Source: an uncultured Alistipes sp. (GTDB lineage Bacteria; Bacteroidota; Bacteroidia; Bacteroidales; Rikenellaceae). Taken from it: DNA of 37,962 bases. The DNA is taken from positions 1 through 37,962 of the forward strand of contig USBO01000002.1 of the NCBI GenBank assembly GCA_900552955.1. Reading direction: 5' to 3'. Position numbers and translations under genes: made by a program. Below, piece after piece: positions 23,011 to 31,031 of this stretch (position 1 is its first letter; every line of letters starts with the position of its first letter). The notes beneath the pieces were generated by a model. The model was not told where the DNA came from. It ran no database searches and worked only from the letters and a program-made list of their open reading frames with translations.

Positions 23011-24141
23011 TTACCATTTCAATCCCCGTTTCGTCTTTTGTGGTACTTTCTGCGGAGGCCGTCGCAATGCGGTACCCGTATCGCTTCGTTGTGCTTGTTC
23101 CGACTTTCGAGCCTGCTCCTGCCGTTCCCGATATGCGGATTCAGTAAGGATGCGTAATCCCAGTCTGTTTTTATTCGGGTTATAATTTACCTCACAATAG
23201 TCGATAACGCCGTGACGCGTCCATACGCACTCCGTGCATACGGGCTTTCCCTCATAAAGCATTTTATATCGGTGATAATCGAGGGGCTGGCGCAGCAGTT
23301 CTTCCACTCTGCGATGGAAAGAATAGATGTTCCGCTCTTTGGCAATCTTATCGGGAACATACACTGACAACTCCCGTCGACATGTTGCCGCCCGCAGGCA
23401 AATATCGGGGGTGCGGAGTTTGCGCGGAACCCATTGAATCGCCTCGGGCCAGTTCCTGACGGCGGCTTCAGCGACCTCTGCCGTGATGGAATGCGATGGT
23501 ACGCTGTTCAGCACTTCTCCGTTCTTACGCACCGCTTCCAAAGCCACTTTCGGGGTTATCAACTCGGAATTGAGATGCACAATGTCCATCAGAAACCTGA
23601 TTTTACGAGGGTCTTCTTGGTCGTGAATCACTTGGTAGAGCATCGACGGATCGGTCAGCGCCGCAATGACCGAGTAGTCCGTTTTGTCTTTGCCGTAGGT
23701 GTTGGCGAATGCAATCCGGCACATCTCGGCAGTCCGATTCGCGCGCGGGATACCTCTTAAGTTGCGAGGATTCTCCCGCACGAGGTGCAGATATGTTTCA
23801 GAATTTCTCATCGACGCGGGAATGTGCTGGATGGCATACGGAGTGTTGTGGATGGCTTTCATGCACAACTCTCTTGTTTTCATCGCTTCGGGAACATATT
23901 TCAGAAAACTTCCATCATAACGCACAGCCGTATCGCATAGTTCCCGATCTTTGAATTTGTCGGGGATACGGTAAAACAATTCGGGATCCTTCATGAAGAT
24001 CGACTCCGCCAATCGCGGCGTCATATCTTCAAGCGGAATGCTTTCCAGAAAGTTCTTCGTTTGCGCATAGCCGTCGCATCGTTCCAATGCCTGTTCATAG
24101 TTTTCTCTGCGTCGGGTATGTTGTTTCTCTTGGTCTGTCAT
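23011..24141 (-). CDS. DUF4116-like helical-repeat protein
   Basis: A 376-aa soluble protein. The middle (residues about 40-270) is made of degenerate units of about 23 residues with the pattern V/IP..(K/R)T.E.C..A......L, for example PEAMKTRELCMKAIHNTP, RANRTAEMCRIAF and PRKLRTPDICLRAATCRREL. This resembles DUF4116-type alpha repeats. A C-terminal part has CTECVWTRHGVIDYCEVNYNPNKNRLGLRIL with three Cys, and ends in a Lys/Arg/Gln-rich tail. Such repeats usually bind protein or peptide partners. Its place next to traQ suggests an element-borne factor acting in the host, but function is unknown. Confidence 0.68.
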   Translation of the reverse strand: MTDQEKQHTRRRENYEQALERCDGYAQTKNFLESIPLEDMTPRLAESIFMKDPELFYRIPDKFKDRELCDTAVRYDGSFLKYVPEAMKTRELCMKAIHNTPYAIQHIPASMRNSETYLHLVRENPRNLRGIPRANRTAEMCRIAFANTYGKDKTDYSVIAALTDPSMLYQVIHDQEDPRKIRFLMDIVHLNSELITPKVALEAVRKNGEVLNSVPSHSITAEVAEAAVRNWPEAIQWVPRKLRTPDICLRAATCRRELSVYVPDKIAKERNIYSFHRRVEELLRQPLDYHRYKMLYEGKPVCTECVWTRHGVIDYCEVNYNPNKNRLGLRILTESAYRERQEQARKSEQAQRSDTGTALRRPPQKVPQKTKRGLKW

Positions 24142-24157
24142 AAGGCTTTATTATTAG

Positions 24158-24181
24158 GAAACGCCCGTTTCCGGGCGTTTC
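24158..24181 (-). terminator. terminator of the tra operon
   Basis: GAAACGCCCG and CGGGCGTTTC form a perfect 10-bp stem with a 4-nt loop, 18 bp past traQ on the minus strand. The T-tail is only TTTC, so it may leak into the repeat-protein gene. Confidence 0.7.
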
Positions 24182-24198
24182 TGTCGTATTTGTTCGGA

Positions 24199-24630
24199 CT
24201 ACGATTCGTCCTCCTCACGTTCGTTTTGGAACGAGAACGAGTTTTGGGTAATCTGCCCCATGTTATCCTCGATATACACGTCGATCACCTGACGGTCATC
24301 GCTCCGAGAGGTGTAGTAAAGCCGAAACACCTCTTTCGTGAGCGGATAGCGGTCATTGGGAAGGAACAGCGTCCCGTCGTCCATGCGGAGTTCGCCTTTG
24401 CCGTCGGGCTGGAAGTAGCGGATGGTGTACCGCGCTCCGTCGTATGCGCCCTCCCGAACGAGCGTGCAGCGTATCTCGGCCGTTTCTCCGCGCACGATGC
24501 GCGTCTGCACGGGCATGGTCTCTAAATGGAACGCATACGCCTGTTTTACGTCCAGTTCATCGTCGCAGGCGGTCAGCAGCGCGCCGACCGCCGCGAGTGC
24601 AAGCATCAGAAATCCTTTTATCTTCTTCAT
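24199..24630 (-). CDS. traQ: TraQ conjugal transfer lipoprotein (DUF3872)
   Basis: A 143-aa lipoprotein: signal peptide with lipobox LTAC (Cys22), then a single immunoglobulin-like beta domain (ETMPVQTRIVRGETAEIRCTLVREG, then YTIRYFQPDGKGELR). This is the TraQ/DUF3872 family, the last gene of CTnDOT-type tra operons. It is exported and probably associates with the outer membrane part of the transfer channel; the exact role is unknown. Here it is separated from traO by the methyltransferase and pilus genes instead of traP. Confidence 0.85.
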   Translation of the reverse strand: MKKIKGFLMLALAAVGALLTACDDELDVKQAYAFHLETMPVQTRIVRGETAEIRCTLVREGAYDGARYTIRYFQPDGKGELRMDDGTLFLPNDRYPLTKEVFRLYYTSRSDDRQVIDVYIEDNMGQITQNSFSFQNEREEDES

Positions 24631-24656
24631 GTCGTTTTCTCTTTACGGGTTTCACA

Positions 24657-24845
24657 TCATTTGCCTATCGGGGTGTCGGGTTGGGGGATCGAATCCCACA
24701 CGGGCGGCGCGGGGATCTCGATGTCGTATTGCGGACGTTCGATATACCGCTCGTCTATCTCTTCATGCAGCTTGGCGCACCCCATGCACCCCGCCGCTGC
24801 GGCCAATACCAGCAGGCCGTATTTGATCCTTCGTTTCATCGTCAT
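24657..24845 (-). CDS. small lipoprotein of the pilus module
   Basis: A 62-aa protein with a lipoprotein signal (AAGC at residues 17-20, or Cys23) and a short Pro/Glu-rich mature part. No domain. The start ATG at 24845 overlaps the stop of the upstream gene (ATGA), so translation is coupled; the Met two codons later is an alternative start. Small lipoproteins of this kind may anchor or pilot an outer-membrane assembly; here a partner of the upstream DUF3868/OmpA protein is likely, by context only. Confidence 0.6.
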   Translation of the reverse strand: MTMKRRIKYGLLVLAAAAGCMGCAKLHEEIDERYIERPQYDIEIPAPPVWDSIPQPDTPIGK

Positions 24846-26491
24846 CGTGTCGTTATAAGTTCGCGTATTTCGGGGTCGAGGTTACCCCGGTATTCGAAGC
24901 CGGGTTGCAGTTCGCATGCCCGACTAAATGCCGCCTTGCCCTCCTCGACGCGCCCCATGCGGGCGCAGGCTACGGCTTTCAGGTATTCGACCGTCGCCTC
25001 CTCTTTCAGCCGGCACAGCACCTCGTAAGCCTGCTCGTCGAGCCCGAGCGAGAGCAGCGCTACCGCCGTATTCCGATCCTCGTAGGGGCGCAGGATGCGC
25101 AGCGCCTCGTTGTACTCGCGCTCGTTCAGCAGCTTCACGCCGCGAGCGTAGAGCGTGTCGGGCATGGTCGTGTGGATCGTGTCCTTGACCATGCCCACGC
25201 GCCGCAGGTCGTACTTGAAGTTCACTGCCCGCAGCAGCGGATAGAGCCGCTGGCGGATGTCGCGGTACTGCTTCGGGAAGCGTCGTCGCAGCTCCGCTTC
25301 GCGACGGTCGGGATTGCCTATCGTGCGGAGTAGGTCGAGAATCGCCTCGCGCTCGGTAATCGTGCCGTCCGCAGCGATAAGACGTGTCAGCTCGTCCCAG
25401 TCTTCGGCGACCCACCGCACGCGGAGCAGCGTATCGACCTGCCGCCCAAAACGCTGGCCGAGGCGTCGTTTGAGTGCCGCCGCACGTCCGCGCGCCAGCC
25501 GCTCGTTCTGCGCATAGCTGCCTTCGGGCGACGCCGAAGCAGTGAGGACGATGCTGTCCACATGGAACTCGCGTTGTTCGACCAGCTCCGCCATCAGCGA
25601 TTCGATGCGGGCGAGCTGCGCGAGGTTGTCGCCCAGCGTGTCGATGATCCGAGTGTCGTTCACACGAAACGAAAGGTAATTGCGGTCGTTCACTACGGCA
25701 TACTTCTCGATGATCTTCGTCACGTAGCGCGTCGTCGTGTCGGCGAAGGAGAGCATCGACGAGATATGGTAGCGGAGCGTGTCGAGGGGCGGCAGGTCGT
25801 AGCGGCTGCCGTCGAGCGCCACGACCGCGCCGTGCAGCGTCAGCAACATCGTCTTGCCCTCGCTGCGGGTCGGAACCTCCTGCGAATAGTAGTAGGACAG
25901 GTCGTGCGCACTCTCGACGATGGAATCGAGGCGCACGCCCTCGGGATAGGGATGTTTTACGAAGCGTTCGAATGCCCGCTGCTCGCCCGCAGCGTCGGGC
26001 CGAAACAGACGGACGTACTGCGCGAACTGCCAGTAGTTGCGATCCTGCACGCGGCTGAACAGCCCGCCGCGTATGGAGAGCTCCTGCAAGGGTACGGCGC
26101 CATCGGCCTTGTGCAGGTGCGGCACGACCACGATGCTGCGGCAGCCGCCCTGCAACTCTTTGGGGAGCCGCACGACGAAATCGACCAGCACCTTGCCCTT
26201 GCGTTCGGGCAGCGTACGCGACTTGGCCACCACGACCACCTCGTCGAGGCGGAAGTTAGCCACCGTCTCGCCGTTCTCGTCCTTTGCCGCTTCGGCGATG
26301 TAGTAGGTCGTGCTGTCATGCCGCACGGTCATGTAGTTCCGCATCTGCACGGGCTTCGGCGCAGCCTGCTCGCGGGGGGCGTACTCCGCGAGCGCGCGGC
26401 TCTGCCGCCGCTCCAAACGCGACGTTACCGCGCAGCTTGCCAGCAACACGGCCAGCAGGCCGACGGAGGTATGTTTCATTATTGCTTTCAT
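24842..26491 (-). CDS. DUF3868/OmpA-like/TPR lipoprotein of the pilus module
   Basis: A 549-aa lipoprotein (lipobox LASC, Cys20). Three parts are visible. Residues about 75-260 are beta-rich (VLVDFVVRLPKELQGGC, IRGGLFSRVQDRNYW) and resemble DUF3868. Residues about 310-420 are OmpA-like (SIVLTASASPEGSYAQNERLARGRA), the type that grips peptidoglycan. The C-terminal 100 or so residues are TPR-like (YARGVKLLNEREYNEALRIL, KAVACARMGRVEEGKAAFSRA). In Bacteroidales fimbrial loci DUF3868 and DUF3575 proteins are regular neighbours of FimA/Mfa2 genes. I infer a scaffold that fixes a pilus to the cell wall. The Met at 26479 is an alternative start. Confidence 0.72.
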   Translation of the reverse strand: MKAIMKHTSVGLLAVLLASCAVTSRLERRQSRALAEYAPREQAAPKPVQMRNYMTVRHDSTTYYIAEAAKDENGETVANFRLDEVVVVAKSRTLPERKGKVLVDFVVRLPKELQGGCRSIVVVPHLHKADGAVPLQELSIRGGLFSRVQDRNYWQFAQYVRLFRPDAAGEQRAFERFVKHPYPEGVRLDSIVESAHDLSYYYSQEVPTRSEGKTMLLTLHGAVVALDGSRYDLPPLDTLRYHISSMLSFADTTTRYVTKIIEKYAVVNDRNYLSFRVNDTRIIDTLGDNLAQLARIESLMAELVEQREFHVDSIVLTASASPEGSYAQNERLARGRAAALKRRLGQRFGRQVDTLLRVRWVAEDWDELTRLIAADGTITEREAILDLLRTIGNPDRREAELRRRFPKQYRDIRQRLYPLLRAVNFKYDLRRVGMVKDTIHTTMPDTLYARGVKLLNEREYNEALRILRPYEDRNTAVALLSLGLDEQAYEVLCRLKEEATVEYLKAVACARMGRVEEGKAAFSRACELQPGFEYRGNLDPEIRELITTR

Positions 26492-26503
26492 CGTCGTCGG
26501 GGT

Positions 26504-27040
26504 TTAGAACAGGTAGGAAAAGGCCGCCTCGATCTTCGAGGGTGCGAGGACGACGCGGCGGCAATGTTCGTAGCGTATCGCTTCGTAGGGCGACGGGTCG
26601 GGATGCCAGCGCAGGTCGTCCATGTAGTAGATGCCCACGCCGCCTTCGAGGGTCAGGTTCCAGCGCTTGGCCAGCATCCACGAGTAGCCGACCGAGGAGC
26701 CTATGCCCATCGTCCAGCCGTTGTAGCGGCTGCGGCGGTTGCCGACCTTGTACTTGGCAAGAGCCGAGTGCAGGCCCCAGAACAGCCCCACGTGCGGCTC
26801 GAAGCGCCAGCGGCGCACGCCGACCGTCGCGGCGAGGATGTTGGCGCGCAGGCTCTCGGTCGATATGGGATTCCAGTAACCCGACAACTCCACCGACCAC
26901 TTCTGCGCCACGGCGACATCGACGCCCGCGTTGAGCGTTCCCGTCGCCCAGCCCAGCGCATTGACGCGCACGGCGGTGTATTGGGCCGATGCCGTGTGCG
27001 CCGTAAGGACGCACAGCAGCAGGATAAACAGCTTTCTCAT
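26504..27040 (-). CDS. DUF3575-family exported protein of the pilus module
   Basis: A 178-aa protein: signal peptide (residues 1-19, ending ASAQ), then alternating short beta strands typical of a small outer-membrane barrel (VRVNALGWATGTLNAGVDVAV, WSVELSGYWNPI, FEPHVGLFWGLHSALAKYKVG) and a final aromatic residue, Phe. It matches the DUF3575 family, found with FimA/Mfa operons in Bacteroidales. It may be an outer-membrane part of the pilus assembly or its attachment. It lies 11 bp after the anchor gene and 12 bp before the DUF3868 gene, so all are in one operon. Confidence 0.8.
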   Translation of the reverse strand: MRKLFILLLCVLTAHTASAQYTAVRVNALGWATGTLNAGVDVAVAQKWSVELSGYWNPISTESLRANILAATVGVRRWRFEPHVGLFWGLHSALAKYKVGNRRSRYNGWTMGIGSSVGYSWMLAKRWNLTLEGGVGIYYMDDLRWHPDPSPYEAIRYEHCRRVVLAPSKIEAAFSYLF

Positions 27041-27051
27041 GATCGGATCGT

Positions 27052-28905
27052 TTAATCGGTGGATGTTGCAGCCCGGGCATCACATGAATTTTGCGGTGTA
27101 ATCGGCGTTACTTCAACCTCGTTATCGAAATCGGGTAATAGTGTGCGGTTCTCGGTTGCTGTGAAAGCATAAACATTACCCGTTGCGACAACCTGTCGCG
27201 GATAGGTATTTTGAGGATTGTTCCACCATCTTTGGACGGCTATTCCCTCTTTGCCCGATATCTCACATCGGCTGGCCGGAAAAACTACAAATGCTTGTTT
27301 CTGTCGATCTATCGTATATCCCAGATTACTGACAAAGTTGACATTGTCGAGATCCGTATAGATATACACCCATTCTCTATTGATTTTCGTGTAGAGCGTA
27401 TCGTAGTACGAAGTCATCGGGTGCTGATAGGGATTAGCGTCCGAGACCTTTTGCGTCAGTTTGCTATCTGTATACCATCCTTTGAACGCGAAGCCGTCGT
27501 TGGCGACTACGGGCATCGTCGGGCCGTCTTCGAGCGACAGAAGGCGAGTATAGAAAGCTGGGCCTGTCCACGTTTTGATCTCTGCTACGGCATTAACATC
27601 CCCCAACCCTCCGGCCGTGTTGTTGCGGCCTGACCAGTAGGTATAGACCGTTAGCATGTTGTAGAAATCCCGCGTGAAGGTCTTGGTGTAGCTGTATCCG
27701 TCCGTGTTGCTCACCGTAACCGCGTACACGAGGCGGGAGTTCTCCTTCGTATATACCGTTCCGGGATCATAGGCGATCGGTATTTCGTACACGTCCGACG
27801 AACCGCCGAGCGGAACGGCGATGTCGGACGTGACGCTGTGTCCGCTGATCTGCAACGCTCCTCTCGCACCCGAAACGAGACGTATCTTGGCCGAGAGGTC
27901 GCCCGCTTTCTCCCGATCCATGACAGCAATCGACAGCTTCTTGCCGGTGGCGTAGATACAACGATCCTCGGCTCGACTGAAGTCAGCATCGGGCAGGTCG
28001 TCGGAGATCTTTACCTCGAAAGAGTGAATGCGTGCGTCGATTTCGTTGTCGCCCTTGATCCGAATGTCGAGTGTCTGTACGGTATTTCGTCGCACATCGA
28101 AGTTCGAGGTGTTGTTCTCGCCCAGATAAACGTCGTAGGTCATTTGCAGCCCGTCCTTTTGGGCTTTGATGCGTATATAGGTTGCACCTTGTGGAGCGTT
28201 CGCTGCGCACTTCTGCTGCTGGGTTGTGATGGAGGGGACGTCGCCCCGACAGTTTTCCAGCATATAGAACGTACGAGTCGCCTTGCGTCCCTCCAAGATA
28301 GACATTTTCAAAGGGGACGTCACCAAGAACATATCGACGGCCTGGTCTTCCGCAAACAGTTTCGTCGAGGCGACGGCATTTACGAGCTGCACGGATTGTA
28401 GTTTCAACATATAGTCGACTGACGATTCGATGGTGATGTTGCAGACCACTTTGGCGACGGCACGCCGTACGGTAAGGACGGGATCGGACATTCGGTCTTC
28501 GACCGTGAGTGTCGCGTGCCCCGACATGGGCAACGTTTCATACGATGGTGCGGAGGAAATCTTGGCCTTCAGCAACCGTTCATGGGTCATCGCACCCATG
28601 TCCCGATGGACGTTCACGACGGCATATGCTTCGTATCGGCCGGGCAGCACGGAGCACTCCACCGTGCCGCTATTGACGTAGAAATGTCGGTCAGGCAGCA
28701 CGCCGCGCGGGTCGTAGAGGAAGAGATTGACGTCGCGCATCGTTCGCTCGTCCGTCGCACGGGTAACGTACTGCACGCCCTCCTCGCGTACTTGCAGCGA
28801 GAAGCGCACCTTATCCTTGCAGGACGGACATTCCTCCATTTCGTCTTTGATACAACTGCTCATCAGTGCGAGCAGCGGTATGACAAACCATACTATTTTC
28901 TTCAT
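27052..28905 (-). CDS. Mfa2/FimB-like pilus anchor lipoprotein
   Basis: A 617-aa lipoprotein (lipobox MSSC, Cys18). Residues about 30-310 form a FimB/Mfa2-like pair of domains (KVRFSLQVREEGVQYVTRAT, MRDVNLFLYDPRGVL, GRYEAYAVVNVHRD, AVAKVVCNITIESS). The C-terminal half is beta-rich and has one InlB-type repeat (FAFKGWYTDSKLTQKVSD, about residues 500-517), seen in surface adhesins. In P. gingivalis the matching proteins anchor the shaft to the outer membrane and limit its length. At 617 aa it is about twice as long as Mfa2, so the extra part may act as an adhesin. The start at 28905 removes a shadow extension. Confidence 0.75.
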   Translation of the reverse strand: MKKIVWFVIPLLALMSSCIKDEMEECPSCKDKVRFSLQVREEGVQYVTRATDERTMRDVNLFLYDPRGVLPDRHFYVNSGTVECSVLPGRYEAYAVVNVHRDMGAMTHERLLKAKISSAPSYETLPMSGHATLTVEDRMSDPVLTVRRAVAKVVCNITIESSVDYMLKLQSVQLVNAVASTKLFAEDQAVDMFLVTSPLKMSILEGRKATRTFYMLENCRGDVPSITTQQQKCAANAPQGATYIRIKAQKDGLQMTYDVYLGENNTSNFDVRRNTVQTLDIRIKGDNEIDARIHSFEVKISDDLPDADFSRAEDRCIYATGKKLSIAVMDREKAGDLSAKIRLVSGARGALQISGHSVTSDIAVPLGGSSDVYEIPIAYDPGTVYTKENSRLVYAVTVSNTDGYSYTKTFTRDFYNMLTVYTYWSGRNNTAGGLGDVNAVAEIKTWTGPAFYTRLLSLEDGPTMPVVANDGFAFKGWYTDSKLTQKVSDANPYQHPMTSYYDTLYTKINREWVYIYTDLDNVNFVSNLGYTIDRQKQAFVVFPASRCEISGKEGIAVQRWWNNPQNTYPRQVVATGNVYAFTATENRTLLPDFDNEVEVTPITPQNSCDARAATSTD

Positions 28906-28926
28906 GACTGATTCGATTAAAAGTTT

Positions 28927-28946
28927 CCGCCCCGACACGGGGCCGG
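28927..28946 (-). terminator. hairpin between pilin and anchor genes
   Basis: CCGCCCCG and CGGGGCCGG pair across aca, and on the minus strand AAACTTTT follows. It is a likely partial terminator or RNA-stabilising element that lets the first gene (pilin) be made in excess over the anchor. Confidence 0.45.
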
Positions 28947-28970
28947 AGCAGAAACGGGTTACACTACTGA

Positions 28971-29984
28971 TTAAGCTCCCAACTCGACCGTCTGCGTCAC
29001 GGGCGATTCCCATTCGGCAGGCGTGATGGTCAGCGAGGCGTCGTGGCCAGAAAGTCCGTTGATCGTGATGGCTACGCGGTAGTAGCCGTTTCGGCGAATC
29101 TCACCGCCCGCCGCGCCATCGAGCTCCACCTCGTAGGTCATCGACGACTGACCGGCTGCGGTCGAGAAGTCGCCGTCCATGTCGTAGGTCGCATCGATGG
29201 TCGCCTTCACGCGGCTGCCGACGTTGCGGGCGGGACTTTCATACAGGTAAAAAAGGTTCTGATACTTGCCCGAGACGGCGTGCGACTGCTGCGTCGTCGA
29301 AAAATTGAAAAATCCGGGGTCGGGCGAAATATCGAACACAGGGGTATTCATCGCACCTTTGGAGAGTGTGATGCTGTTGATCCGCACGGCGCCTTGATAG
29401 AGCGACCCGAACTGCGGTGAGGGTGTAACCTGAACGGCCACTTTCGCCACGGTGCGTTTGAGCGTGATAGCCACATCGGTCGAGGAGCCTGCGGCCGCGA
29501 CGGCTTTCGAGGCGAAGCCCGACATCACGAAGCCGCCGGTGCGTTTGGCCTTCGTAGAAACGTCGGCGAAGGTGCCGTTGTACGAGGCGGCATCCTGTTC
29601 CAGCATAGCGGTCAGAACATCGCTGCTATTGACCTGCGTCATGTCGAGGTTCGCCACGACGTAGAATCCGCAGACGGTGCCCGGCACGACATTAGGCAGG
29701 GCGAAGGTCGCTTTCTTGGCCGTCAGTTCGGCTGATGAGAACGCACGTTTGACCAGCAGGTCGCCAGACGGGTCGATGACGAATATCGTAACCGTATTGA
29801 GTGTCTTTTCCCACGGCTCGGCGACCGCCGTAGAGCCGAAGAACGCACGCGTCGTCGGCTCCTCGTCGGTAAACGAAACGGTGGCTACCGCGCCTTTCGA
29901 GGTTGCGTAGATTTCATTCTCTTCCTTGTTGCACGAGACGAGAAGTCCCAGGGCGACCGCAGCCGCCAGAATTAAGTTTTTCAT
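28971..29984 (-). CDS. FimA-like type V pilin (major fimbrillin)
   Basis: A 337-aa lipoprotein of the Bacteroidales FimA/Mfa1 fold: lipobox LVSC (Cys18), a VATVSFT strand at 33-39, then T-T-R46-A47, the same Arg-Ala position at which P. gingivalis FimA is cleaved by Arg-gingipain to expose the donor-strand groove. Then come the NTVTIFVIDPSGDLL strand, FYVVANLDMT, ITLKRTVAKVAVQV and a C-terminal domain ending LTITPAEWESPVTQTVELGA. It should be exported as a lipoprotein, cut after Arg46 and polymerised by strand exchange. It is the first gene of the five-gene pilus module, 40 bp after the methyltransferase. Confidence 0.85.
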   Translation of the reverse strand: MKNLILAAAVALGLLVSCNKEENEIYATSKGAVATVSFTDEEPTTRAFFGSTAVAEPWEKTLNTVTIFVIDPSGDLLVKRAFSSAELTAKKATFALPNVVPGTVCGFYVVANLDMTQVNSSDVLTAMLEQDAASYNGTFADVSTKAKRTGGFVMSGFASKAVAAAGSSTDVAITLKRTVAKVAVQVTPSPQFGSLYQGAVRINSITLSKGAMNTPVFDISPDPGFFNFSTTQQSHAVSGKYQNLFYLYESPARNVGSRVKATIDATYDMDGDFSTAAGQSSMTYEVELDGAAGGEIRRNGYYRVAITINGLSGHDASLTITPAEWESPVTQTVELGA

Positions 29985-30024
29985 ACGATAAATTGGTTTT
30001 GTGCTACTTCGTAGCGGTTAATAA

Positions 30025-31029
30025 TTATGGCCGGAGGTTCGTTTTCTCCAACCGGGATTGTGCGATTTTTACATATTCAGGATTCGGTTCGATGCCTATG
30101 TAATAGCGTTCTAACCGTCGTGCGACGACAGCCGTCGTGCCGCTGCCCAGAAACGGATCGAGGACGATACCGCCCGGCGGGCAGCCAGCCTCGATGGGCG
30201 TCACCACGAGCCGCGAAGGGTACATGGCGAAATGCGTCTCGAAACTCGGTTCATAGGGCACGCGCCACACGCACCGCATATTGCGGCCGCGAGGGTCGGT
30301 GCGTATCATTCCTTTCGGACGTCCGCTGATTCGACGGTATTCTTTTCCTTTGCCGTTCAATGTCAGAGGTGTTTTATAGCAAACTATTGTGGAGGAAGCA
30401 TACGGCTCGAACTGCTGCCGAAAATCGTACTTCGCGGATTTCGTGAAGAAAAACACCTTCTCGAAGTCCACCGTAAAGCGGTCTTTTGCCGAGGTAGGGA
30501 TTACCGACGGCTTGTACCAGATGATCTCGTTACGCAGAATCCATCTCTGCCCGATCATCATCTCGGCAAACAGACCCGGGATATTGCACAGCGACTTGTG
30601 GGGCACATGGTGGGCGGTCATATCCACGCGCGGCGCTTTGAGGCAAAAGGCATTCTTCCGGCCCGGCCAGTCGTTCGGACGGTTGTACTTGTTGTGTTTG
30701 GAATAGGAATCGCCGAGATTTACCCACAGCGTGCCCGTCTTCTTCAGCACGCGGCGGCACTCGTCAAAGATCCGCACCAGGTGCTCCACGAACATCTCGC
30801 GCGAGGGCTCACGCCCCAGCTCTCCCGACCAGCCGCCGCAGAGACGACATACGTTGAACTCGTCGTACTCGTGGGCGCACGTGCGGTCGCCGCCGAAGAG
30901 GATAGGTTGCAGTCCGTAGTCCCGCAGCTGCCAGTACGGCGGCGAGGTCACGATGCAGTCCACGCTTTCATCCGGCAGCCCTTGCAGGCCGGTAAGGGCA
31001 TCCGTATTCAATATCGTATCCGGCTGCAT
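30025..31029 (-). CDS. orphan beta-class DNA methyltransferase (N6-A or N4-C)
   Basis: A 334-aa amino-methyltransferase. The catalytic TSPPYW is at residues 28-33, near the N-terminus. A variable target-recognition part follows, and the SAM-binding DPFLGSGTT is at 291-299; this order (motif IV first, motif I last) defines the beta class. TSPPYW is more usual in N4-cytosine enzymes, so N4-C is a little more likely than N6-A. An insert with Cys51, His53, Cys61 and Cys64 could bind zinc. No cognate restriction gene is beside it, so it probably protects the element from host restriction or marks its DNA. It lies between traO (2 bp upstream) and the pilin gene. Confidence 0.88.
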   Translation of the reverse strand: MQPDTILNTDALTGLQGLPDESVDCIVTSPPYWQLRDYGLQPILFGGDRTCAHEYDEFNVCRLCGGWSGELGREPSREMFVEHLVRIFDECRRVLKKTGTLWVNLGDSYSKHNKYNRPNDWPGRKNAFCLKAPRVDMTAHHVPHKSLCNIPGLFAEMMIGQRWILRNEIIWYKPSVIPTSAKDRFTVDFEKVFFFTKSAKYDFRQQFEPYASSTIVCYKTPLTLNGKGKEYRRISGRPKGMIRTDPRGRNMRCVWRVPYEPSFETHFAMYPSRLVVTPIEAGCPPGGIVLDPFLGSGTTAVVARRLERYYIGIEPNPEYVKIAQSRLEKTNLRP

Positions 31030-31031
31030 GG

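Noticed and set aside
25562..27055. A 497-aa plus-strand open frame across the DUF3868 and DUF3575 genes
   Set aside because: Antisense shadow of two genes in a coherent operon; no domain.
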